A stretch of 64,000 nucleotides of DNA, from the IMG/VR virus record IMGVR_UViG_3300020202_000001, positions 1 through 64,000 of that record; one strand, 5' to 3'. The position numbers and the translations under genes were made by a program. The DNA is from a virus. Each line of letters opens with the position of its first letter. Positions within the stretch are counted from its first letter, which is position 1. Shown here one piece after another: positions 7,201 through 14,018 of this stretch. The notes beneath the pieces are model-generated. The model saw only the letters and a list, made by a program, of their open reading frames with translations, was not told the origin of the DNA and ran no database searches.

Positions 7201-7480
7201 GAAGACCAACGCCCTCGACCCCGAGACGACGCCGAACCACCCGGAGCTGACGCTGCGGGAGGTGCAGATCGCCATCGGGATCGCCGAGGGCAAGACCTAC
7301 CCCGAGATCGGCGACGCGCTGGGCCTCGGGTACGAGACCGTCCGGTCGTACGTCAACCGGCTCCGCGAGAAGACCTGCAGGCGGCGGAAGGCCGAGCTGG
7401 CCATCTGGGCGTCGCAGGAGCGGAGCTGGCTCGAACACCAACAGACCGACCTCACCGCGAAGGGCCAGACCGATGTTTGA
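7193..7480 (+). CDS. LuxR/GerE-type helix-turn-helix DNA-binding protein
   Basis: The 95-residue protein carries a LuxR-type C-terminal HTH: LTLREVQIAIGIAEGKTYPE followed by IGDALGLGYETVRSYVNRLREK (residues about 19-62), matching the family pattern of a scaffold helix, LT.RE.. start, E/I.L..S..TV recognition helix. There is no receiver or ligand domain, so it is a stand-alone DNA binder of the kind phages use as transcription regulators. ATG 7193 overlaps the upstream stop, and its own 3' end overlaps the next gene by 8 bases. Confidence 0.75.
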   Translation: MAKKTNALDPETTPNHPELTLREVQIAIGIAEGKTYPEIGDALGLGYETVRSYVNRLREKTCRRRKAELAIWASQERSWLEHQQTDLTAKGQTDV

Positions 7481-8024
7481 ACTCGTCAAGGGCTGGAACC
7501 TGCTCAAGGGGCAGGACGACTGGGAGGAGTACCGGAAGCAGTTCGCCGAGAACCAGGGCTGGGCCACCGACCAGGTCGCGTGGGGTGCCGGCCCGGTGAA
7601 GTTCCCGGCGATGGTCGTGTCGTACGCCCCGATGTACGCCAAGGTGGTCAGCTGCTACTTCTACGACGACGAGGCACGCAAGCTGCTGTCGGCCGCGACC
7701 GGCGTGCCCCTGCGGCCGCTGAAGGGCTGGCCGCCGCCGCAGACGCTCGACGGCCCGCAGCCCGAGCGGATCGTCGAGCGGGTCAACACGGTCGGCCCCA
7801 ACCAGGGCGAGACGAACAAGCACGTCGCGGCGACCCTGCTGAGCGTCGTGCAGGTGCTGCTCGACAAGCGGCTCATCACGGCCGAGGCGTTCGAGGCCAA
7901 GATGCAGGCGAACCTCGCGGCCGTCGACGGGTTCAAGACCGAGCACCAGGCGACGATCGCGTCCCTGGTCGACCCCACGCACATGCTCGGCGGCCTGCTG
8001 CCCGAGCCCGACACCGAGGGCTGA
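7473..8024 (+). CDS. Hypothetical protein, operon member
   Basis: 183 residues, soluble, mixed alpha/beta then helical. No recognisable domain. The start overlaps the HTH gene and the stop abuts the GTG of the next gene, so the three are probably co-translated. Confidence 0.6.
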   Translation: MFELVKGWNLLKGQDDWEEYRKQFAENQGWATDQVAWGAGPVKFPAMVVSYAPMYAKVVSCYFYDDEARKLLSAATGVPLRPLKGWPPPQTLDGPQPERIVERVNTVGPNQGETNKHVAATLLSVVQVLLDKRLITAEAFEAKMQANLAAVDGFKTEHQATIASLVDPTHMLGGLLPEPDTEG

Positions 8025-8318
8025 GTGGTCGACGAGATCATCGACGTCGAGTTCGTGCAGGCCGGACCGGTGATCGTCCACGCTCACCGGTCCGCCCTCG
8101 TCTGCATCACGATCGAGAGCCCCAAACCGCCGACCAAGCAGGAGCTGATCGCCAAGGTCCTGTACAATGCCGGGTACGACCCGGTCGCCTTCGCGGCCAA
8201 CCCCGCGGGCCAGATGATGATCCAGGAGTGCGTCGCCGGCCGGATGAACCGCGACGGGCTCCTGCACACGGCGAAGAACATCGCCGTGCTGGACCCGACG
8301 ATCATCCGGCGTCGCTGA
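8025..8318 (+). CDS. Hypothetical protein
   Basis: 97 residues from a GTG placed directly after the upstream TGA. A beta-rich N-terminus is followed by helices. The stop codon is embedded in a dispersed AAAACCGGTTTT palindrome. No family recognised. Confidence 0.6.
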   Translation: MVDEIIDVEFVQAGPVIVHAHRSALVCITIESPKPPTKQELIAKVLYNAGYDPVAFAANPAGQMMIQECVAGRMNRDGLLHTAKNIAVLDPTIIRRR

Positions 8319-8340
8319 TCCAAAAACCGGTTTTGAGATG
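8317..8340. repeat. Dispersed AAAACCGGTTTT palindrome, copy 2
   Basis: TCCAAAAACCGGTTTTGAGA in the forward orientation. It starts inside the TGA of the 8025 gene. Confidence 0.9.
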
Positions 8341-8352
8341 TGAGGGAGAGAC

Positions 8353-9255
8353 ATGGACGTCGGTATCCCCGGCAAGATCTGGCCCGCCCGGCTGCTGGAG
8401 CCGCCGGTGCCGTGCCCCAACTGCCAGCAGCCCGTCAACGGGTTCGTCAGCGGCGAGAGCCTGTACAGCGGCAACTCGATCACCCGGTCGGAGTCGATCG
8501 AGGGCGTGCCCGCCTCGAAGCTCAAGTCGACGATCGTCTACACCCTCCACCCGTGCTACTGCCAGGTCGACCAATACTGGATGAGCGCGTTCTCCGAGGA
8601 GATGGGCCGCCGCGAGAAGGGCCGCCCGCCCCGCAGCGTCGAGGGCCGGTCCCAGGCGAACAAGGAGGCGATGGTCGAGGAGCTGCAGGGCCGGCTCCGC
8701 GCCCTGTACACGAAGCGGGACGCCGCGATCGTGGCCGACATCCCCAGCCGCAAGGCCGCGATCGAGCGGGAGATCTGCCTGCTGGTCACCGAGCTGGCCC
8801 GGGCGATCCCCGGGTCGCACAACAAGGTCGCCGCGATCGCGCTGGAGCCCGAGGTCCTGCAGTGGGCCAGGCAGTCCAAGCTGAACGTCCCGCCCGGCTC
8901 CGGCTCCAACCCCGAGCGGGCCGTTAAGCTCACGCTGGAGCAGATCCACAAGCACCTGCAGCTCGACCCGGAGTTCAACGAGAAGCAGACCGGCCGCCGG
9001 CTGCTCGTGCTCGCCCAGGCGATGTTCAAGGAGCTGCAGGACTTCGTGAACAAGGGCAAGCCGGTCAGCCAGCAGACCCTTCGCGTCGCCGGCAAGCTAG
9101 TACCCGGGGCCGAGGGCTTCATCGTCGGCCGCGAGGTCGAGGGGCCGGTGATCGACGACCCGGAGACCGTCTTCCAGGACTCCTTCGCCCGCCGCCGGCG
9201 TCGGCGGCTCGACGTGCGGAACGACGACGACGGCAAGGATGTGGATGACGAGTGA
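8353..9255 (+). CDS. Putative zinc-binding helical protein
   Basis: 300 residues. A CPNC at about residue 21 and CYC at about residue 69 could form one zinc site. The middle is a long helical, probably coiled-coil region (about 95-240), and the C-terminus has a poly-Arg then acidic tail. GGGAG precedes the ATG. No family recognised; a structural or nucleic-acid-binding role is possible. Confidence 0.6.
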   Translation: MDVGIPGKIWPARLLEPPVPCPNCQQPVNGFVSGESLYSGNSITRSESIEGVPASKLKSTIVYTLHPCYCQVDQYWMSAFSEEMGRREKGRPPRSVEGRSQANKEAMVEELQGRLRALYTKRDAAIVADIPSRKAAIEREICLLVTELARAIPGSHNKVAAIALEPEVLQWARQSKLNVPPGSGSNPERAVKLTLEQIHKHLQLDPEFNEKQTGRRLLVLAQAMFKELQDFVNKGKPVSQQTLRVAGKLVPGAEGFIVGREVEGPVIDDPETVFQDSFARRRRRRLDVRNDDDGKDVDDE

Positions 9256-9299
9256 GGTCGCGGTGGACGGGACACGCTTCGGCGGGGTATGCTAGTAGC

Positions 9300-9580
9300 A
9301 GGTAAGCCGTTGGCCGCGAGCGTCGGCCGGTAATGGACGGGTGGCGATGCCAAGGATGGCGACACCACCCACGGAACGGCGTCATGGCGTGAAGGCCCGA
9401 CGCCCGGTGGTGCGACGGAACGCTCAATTCGCCGTCGCAAACGGAGTCACGCTTAGCGGCGTGATACCACGGAGCCGGAAACCGACTCGGACGCGGCGGG
9501 CGAACCGCCGTGACAACCCCGAGGTGGCTGGGGAAACCGGCAGCGAGCTTACCGCAGTACAACGCACGGACGTACCCGTA
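9300..9580 (+). ncRNA. Candidate structured GGA-rich RNA or long 5' leader
   Basis: The 344 bases between 9256 and 9599 lack a coding signal in any frame (the open frame has non-phage codon usage). A TATGCT (9288-9293) is a possible -10 element. Downstream, six hairpins can be drawn: GGCCG/CGGCC (9312-9328); GGGTGG/CCACCC (9339-9370) with an apical GCC-AAGGAT-GGC hexaloop; GGCGTC/GACGCC (9378-9404); GCGACGG/CCGTCGC (9412-9438); TCACGC/GCGTGA (9447-9464); CGGCGG/CCGCCG (9494-9510). About ten GGA triplets lie in loops or linkers. No terminator separates it from the 9600 gene, so it may be a long leader, a processed RNA, or a CsrA sponge. Confidence 0.45.
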
Positions 9581-9596
9581 GAGTCACGGAGGACTC
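9581..9596 (+). promoter_or_regulatory. SD hairpin GAGTC-ACGGAG-GACTC
   Basis: Perfect 5-bp stem, ACGGAG hexaloop closed by C-G, 3 bases before ATG 9600. Confidence 0.75.
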
Positions 9597-9599
9597 GCC

Positions 9600-10073
9600 A
9601 TGCCCGGCCACATTCTCGCCCAGAGCCTCGACACCTGGAACCCGCTGACCGTCATCATCGCAGCGGCGGTCCTGATCTACGTCGCCTGCCAGGGGGCCGT
9701 GATGGTCATCCGCGCCCTCCGCGGCGACAAGGAGAAGACCAGCTTCGAGCAGCAGATGGGCGGCATCCTGAGCCGGCTCGGCAACGTCGAGCAGCAGACC
9801 GGGAGCATCGCCAAGGACTTCGTCCCGCCCGACGCCTTCGCCGGGATGCTCAAAGGCCAGGTCCTCGACACGATCCTCGAAATCCAGCGGAGCCAGGACC
9901 AGCACGCGGCACTCGCGCGGCCGGTCGTCCCCCCGGCTCCGGTGGGCACCACGCAGACCACGGTCGCCGCCACGACGACCACGACGCAGCCCGTTCGGGC
10001 CGCAGCCCCCCGCCCGGCTCCAGCGCCGGGCACCGCCGTCCACACGGCGGCCGGGGCACTCGGTCAGCGATAG
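9600..10073 (+). CDS. Single-pass membrane protein with coiled-coil and Thr/Pro/Ala tail
   Basis: 157 residues: a membrane segment at about 17-38 (TVIIAAAVLIYVACQGAVMV), a helical region with heptad character (about 45-95), then a low-complexity Thr/Ala/Pro tail. It is followed closely by another one-pass coiled-coil protein with the same type of SD hairpin. The pair resembles small inner-membrane phage proteins (holin, i-spanin or exclusion proteins) in layout only; no motif decides. Confidence 0.55.
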   Translation: MPGHILAQSLDTWNPLTVIIAAAVLIYVACQGAVMVIRALRGDKEKTSFEQQMGGILSRLGNVEQQTGSIAKDFVPPDAFAGMLKGQVLDTILEIQRSQDQHAALARPVVPPAPVGTTQTTVAATTTTTQPVRAAAPRPAPAPGTAVHTAAGALGQR

Positions 10074-10130
10074 ACCAGCGGGGAAGGAAGGCGTGACGGG
10101 TCAGGATGGCCAAGTCGCGACGTAAACCCG

Positions 10131-10146
10131 AACGCACGGAGGCGTT
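10131..10146 (+). promoter_or_regulatory. SD hairpin AACGC-ACGGAG-GCGTT
   Basis: Perfect 5-bp stem, ACGGAG hexaloop, 1 base before GTG 10148. It argues that GTG 10148, not ATG 10106, is the start. Confidence 0.75.
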
Positions 10147-10147
10147 T

Positions 10148-10690
10148 GTGCCAGTCAACGAAACCGAGTTTGACGCCGTTAAGGATCGGCTCACACGCAC
10201 GGAGTCGACCCTCTCCCAGGTCGTCGACTCGGTGGGCCAGGTAGCCGCCACCCAGCAGCAGCAGCAGGCGGCCCTCGGCTCCCTGTCGAGCGACATGCAA
10301 TCGCTGCTGACGCTGATGAAGACCAAGGACGGCCGCCTGGACATCCGCCTGCTGATGGCGGTGATCGGCGGGCTGGCCGCCGTCATCGTCCCGCTCGGGG
10401 CCATGTTCCTCGCCCCGCTCAAGACCCAGGTCGACAACCTGCAGCTGCAGATGATCCGCGATTTGGGCAACACCCGGACGGACATCGACGTGCTTCGCAA
10501 GGACGGGGCACCCGTGATCCGCGAGCGGCTGGCGGTCGACGAGGAGCGGGCTAGGATCACCGCCGCTCAGATCGCCGAGCTGCAGGACCGTGAGCGGGCC
10601 AGGCTGGAGGCGGAGGCCGCCGCCGGCCGGCGGTTCCTCTACGGCGGCACCCCGGCCCCGCACGTCCCCGCCCCGAAGGACACGCCATGA
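10148..10690 (+). CDS. Coiled-coil membrane protein
   Basis: 180 residues from GTG 10148. A Gln/Ser/Thr-rich coiled coil (about 10-65) is followed by a membrane segment (LLMAVIGGLAAVIVPLGAMF, about 75-95), a second long coiled coil (about 98-155) and a flexible Pro-rich end. An in-frame ATG 42 bases upstream lacks a good ribosome site. The stop overlaps the 2H phosphoesterase start by 4 bases. Function unknown. Confidence 0.6.
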   Translation: MPVNETEFDAVKDRLTRTESTLSQVVDSVGQVAATQQQQQAALGSLSSDMQSLLTLMKTKDGRLDIRLLMAVIGGLAAVIVPLGAMFLAPLKTQVDNLQLQMIRDLGNTRTDIDVLRKDGAPVIRERLAVDEERARITAAQIAELQDRERARLEAEAAAGRRFLYGGTPAPHVPAPKDTP

Positions 10691-11241
10691 TCGAAGTGCT
10701 CGACGGCCCCGGCTACTGGGACAGGCAGGCGTACGCCCTCGGCAGGCTCAAGGCCGCCGAGGACGACACGCCGACGCCCTCCTACAGCATGTCCGGCCTC
10801 CTGTACGTCTCCGAGGCGTCGGGGCGGCCGTGGGCGTGCCTGTCCGTGCCGAACGCCCTGGTCCGTGGCATGTTCGACGCGCTGACCGAGCCGGGGATCG
10901 AGCTGCCGATGACGGACGGGAAGCTGAACGCGCACATCAGCGTCTTCCGGCCCGAAGAGATCGAGATGCTGGGCGGACCCGAGGCACTAAAAAACGACCG
11001 AGGGAAGCCCTTTCGGTACTCCCTCGGTCGTCTGGTCGAGTTGACCCCGGCGGCTTGGGCCGACATGGCCAAGTGCTGGGTGCTTAGGGTTCATTCGCCC
11101 GAGCTGCAACAGCTGCGTCGAAGCCATGGGCTCTCGGGGCTGCCGAAGGACGGCGAGTACGACTTCCACATCACGGTGGCTGTCAGGCGGAAGGGCGTAC
11201 TCGGTCGCAACGACACCGCCAAGGCTACGGACGCGGCTTAG
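10687..11241 (+). CDS. 2H phosphoesterase-like protein
   Basis: The 184-residue protein has two spaced histidine motifs, HISV (His83) and HITV (His161), each at the end of a beta strand. This is the H-x-[ST]-x pair of the 2H phosphoesterase superfamily (LigT/2',5'-RNA ligase and cyclic-nucleotide phosphodiesterases), and spacing and length suit the fold. Family members process RNA 2',3'-cyclic ends or degrade cyclic (oligo)nucleotides; the phage anti-CBASS protein Acb1 belongs here, so counter-defence is one option, but no Acb1-specific feature was verified. The 3' half overlaps an intrinsic terminator that works on the opposite strand for csrA. Confidence 0.6.
   Translation: MIEVLDGPGYWDRQAYALGRLKAAEDDTPTPSYSMSGLLYVSEASGRPWACLSVPNALVRGMFDALTEPGIELPMTDGKLNAHISVFRPEEIEMLGGPEALKNDRGKPFRYSLGRLVELTPAAWADMAKCWVLRVHSPELQQLRRSHGLSGLPKDGEYDFHITVAVRRKGVLGRNDTAKATDAA
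10989..11031 (-). terminator. Intrinsic terminator for the minus-strand csrA transcript, inside an opposing gene
   Basis: Perfect 12-bp inverted repeat ACGACCGAGGGA/TCCCTCGGTCGT (10994-11005 with 11020-11031). Read on the minus strand it is followed by six U. It lies within the + strand 2H phosphoesterase gene. Confidence 0.8.
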
Positions 11242-11729
11242 CAGGCCAGGCTAGGGGCGAAAGGGGACGGGGCCGCCTGACGGTTCTCGCGGCGGATCGC
11301 CTCGTACACTTCCTTACGGTGGACCGGGACGTCGGCCGGGGCCACGAACCCGAGCCGGACCTTGTCGCCGCGGATGTCGACGACCGTGTACTCGCAGGCC
11401 GTGGGTACCTTGTACCCCTCGCCCCTGCCGGCCGCGACCGCGTCGGCGAACTTCTGCAGCTCCGCGGGCTCCACCAGCACGATCGACTCGTCCCGCTGGC
11501 GGGAGAGGACGAGGTTGCCCCCGCCCTTGCGCTCGCGGACCGGCGGCGGCTGGTTGCCCCGGGCGATGTCCTGTAGGATCTGGACGTAGAGTTCCTTGCG
11601 GTAGACCTGGTACTGCTCCGGGGCCTTGATGCCGGTACGGACCTTGTCGCCGCGGATGTCAACGACGGTGACCTCGACGTCATCGCCGATGAGCGTGGAC
11701 TCGTCTCGTTGACGGGAGAGAACGAGCAT
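11238..11729 (-). CDS. csrA: Tandem CsrA (two fused CsrA/RsmA domains)
   Basis: CsrA is a homodimeric RNA-binding repressor of translation that binds GGA-hairpins at ribosome sites. Here one 163-residue chain holds two copies. Copy 1 (1-58) aligns with bacterial CsrA without gaps over its first 50 residues and keeps Leu4, Arg6 and Arg44 (VYRKELY), the RNA contacts. Copy 2 (72-150) keeps Leu75, Arg77 and Arg138 (VHRKEVY) but has a ~25-residue insertion after its first strand. A linker with VRERKGGG joins them. The chain may fold as a pseudo-dimer. It is the only minus-strand gene I support, with its own dyad promoter, an SD hairpin of the CsrA-target type (possible autoregulation) and a terminator placed inside the opposing gene. 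Confidence 0.9.
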   Translation of the reverse strand: MLVLSRQRDESTLIGDDVEVTVVDIRGDKVRTGIKAPEQYQVYRKELYVQILQDIARGNQPPPVRERKGGGNLVLSRQRDESIVLVEPAELQKFADAVAAGRGEGYKVPTACEYTVVDIRGDKVRLGFVAPADVPVHRKEVYEAIRRENRQAAPSPFAPSLAC

Positions 11730-11730
11730 G

Positions 11731-11746
11731 ATCGACTCCTTTCGAT
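11731..11746 (-). promoter_or_regulatory. SD hairpin of csrA, ATCGA-AAGGAG-TCGAT
   Basis: On the minus strand the csrA Shine-Dalgarno is an AAGGAG hexaloop on a perfect 5-bp stem, 1 base before its ATG: the same element as on many + strand genes, consistent with autorepression. Confidence 0.75.
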
Positions 11747-11789
11747 GCAGGAAGAATCGGGAAAATTGACTTCCTGACAGCCGGTAAAG

Positions 11790-11818
11790 ATACTACCCCC
11801 GAACGGGGGACGACACAA
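11790..11818 (-). promoter_or_regulatory. Sigma70-like csrA promoter with dyad spacer
   Basis: Minus strand TTGTGT (11818-11813), 17-base spacer carrying CCCCCGTTCGGGGG, TAGTAT (11795-11790). The symmetrical dyad is well placed to be an operator. Confidence 0.7.
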
Positions 11819-11838
11819 GCAACACTGGACACATTGCC

Positions 11839-13542
11839 ATGGATGGCACGACGACCGCGCAAATCTGTCTTCCGCGGGTGGAGCTGCCCCCGAGCGGACT
11901 GAACAACGCCCGCTTGGCCTTGTCGAAGCTGGGTGAGGCCCGAGCCCTCGCCGAAGAGGTGGCTTCCGCGGCTGCCGCCACGGACGTAAAACCCACCCTC
12001 GCTCAGCGTAAAGCCGGTAACTACAAGAAGGGGAAGGTCGCCATCCATGGCCTTGTGGTCTCCGTCGAAAACCCTCGGGGCTCATACCGCGAGGGGACCG
12101 CACCGGACGGAAGCAAGTGGCGTACCAAGATGGAGCACCACTACGGCGCGATCACGGGTACGACAGGACGTGACGGCGACGCGGTCGACGTGTTCGTCGG
12201 CCCCGACCCCGACTGCGAGCTGGTGTTCGTGGTCAACCAGAACGACCCGGCGACCGGCCGGTTCGACGAGCACAAGGTCATGCTCGGGTTCACGACCGAG
12301 GCCGACGCGCGGGCCGGGTACCTGGCCTGCTACGAGAAGGGGTGGAAGGGGCTCGGCTCGATCAAGCCGATGACCCTCGACGATTTCAAAAACCGGTTTT
12401 TGAAAGGCGACCTCACCAAGAGGGCCAAGGAAGGCGACCATGCCCGTAGCGAAGATGCCGCCGCAGAAGGTGAACCTGACCGGGAAGATCCTGCGGGGGA
12501 AGGACGGCCGCCGGCGGCAGATGGTCAGCGGCCAGCTCGTGATGCTCGACGGCCCGACGACGCCGGCGAGCAGGGCGGCGACTCCATCCTCGCCGGCCTC
12601 CCCGACGCCGCCGACCGGGAACCACCTGCTGTCGCCGCCGATGGTGATCGCGGACGCGGACGGCCTGGCGAAGGCGGCGAGCCGGGGGCTGAAGGTGGGC
12701 GTGCTGCGGTACCCGGACGGGTCGCTGGCGGTGGTGCACGGCCTGTCGGGGAAGAACCTGCTGACGGACCGCGGCCGGATCGACATGATGGTGACGCAGG
12801 CGGGCCACGACCCGAAGCGGCTGGTGAAGTTCGGGGAGATGAAGGCGGCGGACGTGATCCGCTACCGGCGGGAGAACGCGAAGCTCGCGAACCAGCCGAG
12901 CGGGCGGATGAAGGAGGCGGACGCGGACGCTGGACCGATCTACTCGCTGGTCTCGTCGGGCCTGCTGACGAGCGAGGAGGCGATGGCGATCCTGGGGACG
13001 ATCACGACGCCGACGCCGCAGACGCCGCACGGCCGGCTCCGGGCGATGGGCTTCAAGGACGAGCTGATCGAGACGATCGTGCGGGACAGCCCGGCGTCGC
13101 CGACGATGCTGGCGTCGCCGGCGGCGGCCCCGCCGATGATCCCCAAGCCGGCCAAGGAGAGGAAGCGGCGGATCGACCAGCTCCCCGACCCAAGACCGTA
13201 GCCGTCGACCTCGACGGCACGCTCGCCGAGGAGTACGAGACGTTCGACCCGAAGGTGATCGGCGAGCCGATGCCCGACGTCGTCGCCTGGCTCCGCAAGT
13301 TCAAGGCGACCGGGGCCGTCGTCATCATCTGGACCGTCCGCGGCGACGACGCCCTGGTCAAGGCCTGGGCCGACAAGCACCAGATCCCGTACGACTACAT
13401 CAACGAGAACCCGCACCAGCCGCCGGACAGCAGCGGCAAGCTCGTCGCCGACGTCTACCTCGACAACCGGGCGATCCGGGCGGAGGGGACGTGGGACGAG
13501 TTCGCGCCGGCGGTGCTGGAGCAACTTCAGGAGGCCGCATGA
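11839..13542 (+). CDS. Pyrophosphatase-like (InPase) domain reading open into a HAD domain; frame probably discontinuous
   Basis: Residues about 50-190 match the inorganic-pyrophosphatase-like domain found in phage proteins: EHHYGAITGTTGRDGDAVDV, then VFVGPDPD, VVNQNDPATGRFDEHKVMLG and a GW.G.GSI end. A HAD-type phosphatase domain forms the C-terminus (DLDGTL at about residue 457). Between them this frame gives ~250 residues of Gly/Ala/Asp/Arg-rich sequence that looks like an out-of-frame reading, while another frame (12440-13201) encodes a convincing protein there. So either this is one 567-residue protein overlapping a gene, or frameshifts or sequence errors split three true segments. There is no good Shine-Dalgarno before ATG 11839. 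A palindrome repeat lies near the end of the first domain. Confidence 0.55.
   Translation: MDGTTTAQICLPRVELPPSGLNNARLALSKLGEARALAEEVASAAAATDVKPTLAQRKAGNYKKGKVAIHGLVVSVENPRGSYREGTAPDGSKWRTKMEHHYGAITGTTGRDGDAVDVFVGPDPDCELVFVVNQNDPATGRFDEHKVMLGFTTEADARAGYLACYEKGWKGLGSIKPMTLDDFKNRFLKGDLTKRAKEGDHARSEDAAAEGEPDREDPAGEGRPPAADGQRPARDARRPDDAGEQGGDSILAGLPDAADREPPAVAADGDRGRGRPGEGGEPGAEGGRAAVPGRVAGGGARPVGEEPADGPRPDRHDGDAGGPRPEAAGEVRGDEGGGRDPLPAGEREAREPAERADEGGGRGRWTDLLAGLVGPADERGGDGDPGDDHDADAADAARPAPGDGLQGRADRDDRAGQPGVADDAGVAGGGPADDPQAGQGEEAADRPAPRPKTVAVDLDGTLAEEYETFDPKVIGEPMPDVVAWLRKFKATGAVVIIWTVRGDDALVKAWADKHQIPYDYINENPHQPPDSSGKLVADVYLDNRAIRAEGTWDEFAPAVLEQLQEAA
12384..12405. repeat. Dispersed AAAACCGGTTTT palindrome, copy 3 (perfect)
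   Basis: TTCAAAAACCGGTTTTTGAA with flanking T/A gives a perfect 22-bp palindrome, inside the coding frame as FKNRFLK at the end of the pyrophosphatase-like domain. Confidence 0.9.
12440..13201 (+). CDS. Hypothetical protein in the alternative frame
   Basis: 253 residues. Almost every codon ends in G or C, and the sequence has normal protein character (VIADADGLAKAASRGLKVGV, GRIDMMVTQAGHDPKRLVKF), so this is the genuine frame over this interval. AAGGAAG precedes the ATG. The end is Pro/Ala-rich and the stop at 13199-13201 falls exactly where the HAD domain begins in the -1 frame without any start codon, suggesting that this protein may continue into HAD by frameshift. No domain recognised. Confidence 0.6.
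   Translation: MPVAKMPPQKVNLTGKILRGKDGRRRQMVSGQLVMLDGPTTPASRAATPSSPASPTPPTGNHLLSPPMVIADADGLAKAASRGLKVGVLRYPDGSLAVVHGLSGKNLLTDRGRIDMMVTQAGHDPKRLVKFGEMKAADVIRYRRENAKLANQPSGRMKEADADAGPIYSLVSSGLLTSEEAMAILGTITTPTPQTPHGRLRAMGFKDELIETIVRDSPASPTMLASPAAAPPMIPKPAKERKRRIDQLPDPRP
13192..13542 (+). other. HAD-like phosphatase domain lacking a start codon
   Basis: Motifs VAVDLDGTL (motif I, nucleophile and acid aspartates), IIWTVRG (motif II) and VYLDNRA (late acidic motif) mark a short HAD-family domain of about 115 residues. No ATG, GTG or TTG lies in this frame near 13150-13200, so it must be reached by reading through from 11839 or by a -1 shift from the 12440 frame. CCCC at 13183-13186 allows a one-base P-site slip, and AAGGAGAGG (13154-13162) lies upstream. 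Its stop overlaps the next gene (ATGA). Confidence 0.6.
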
Positions 13543-14018
13543 CGTTCGATCCGAACAAGGTCCAGGTCGTTCCCGCGACCGAGGGCACGACCTACTCGAT
13601 GATCCTCGGGCCGGACGGCAAGCCCGCCCCGGTCCCGCCCCCGGAGCCGCCGAAGCACCAGGTCGGCTTCTACGCCTACGAGACGGTCGGCTACACGCCG
13701 GTCGACCCGTACCCGCAGCCGGTGCCGACCGTCGAGGAGATCGCGGCCCGGTTCCGCGAGGCGCTGGTGCCGTTCATCGGGAAGACGAACGTGACGCAGC
13801 AGCTCGTCACGGCGATCAAGGAGCAGGTGGCAGACATCCTCGACGCGCACGGCCCGCGGTTCACGGTCGAGGCGGTGCCCGAGGAGTCGACGCCCGACAA
13901 GCTGACCGTGCGGATCAGGACCGACGACCCGGTCCTCGGCGCGATGCTCCGCGAGGCGATGAACGCCCCGACCGGCGACGCGTCGATCGAGATGGACTTC
14001 CAACCCGAGAAGCAGTGA
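13539..14018 (+). CDS. Hypothetical protein
   Basis: 159 residues. The N-terminus has a Pro-rich segment (about 30-40) and the C-terminal half is alpha/beta (FTVEAVPEESTPDKLTVRIR). ATG 13539 overlaps the upstream stop and follows CAGGAGG. The stop overlaps the next gene (TGATG). No family recognised. Confidence 0.6.
   Translation: MTFDPNKVQVVPATEGTTYSMILGPDGKPAPVPPPEPPKHQVGFYAYETVGYTPVDPYPQPVPTVEEIAARFREALVPFIGKTNVTQQLVTAIKEQVADILDAHGPRFTVEAVPEESTPDKLTVRIRTDDPVLGAMLREAMNAPTGDASIEMDFQPEKQ

Noticed and set aside
9341-10096. Open frame across the 9.3 kb gap and the 9600 gene
   Set aside because: Codon third positions do not match phage usage and the sequence lies over hairpins; treated as non-coding.
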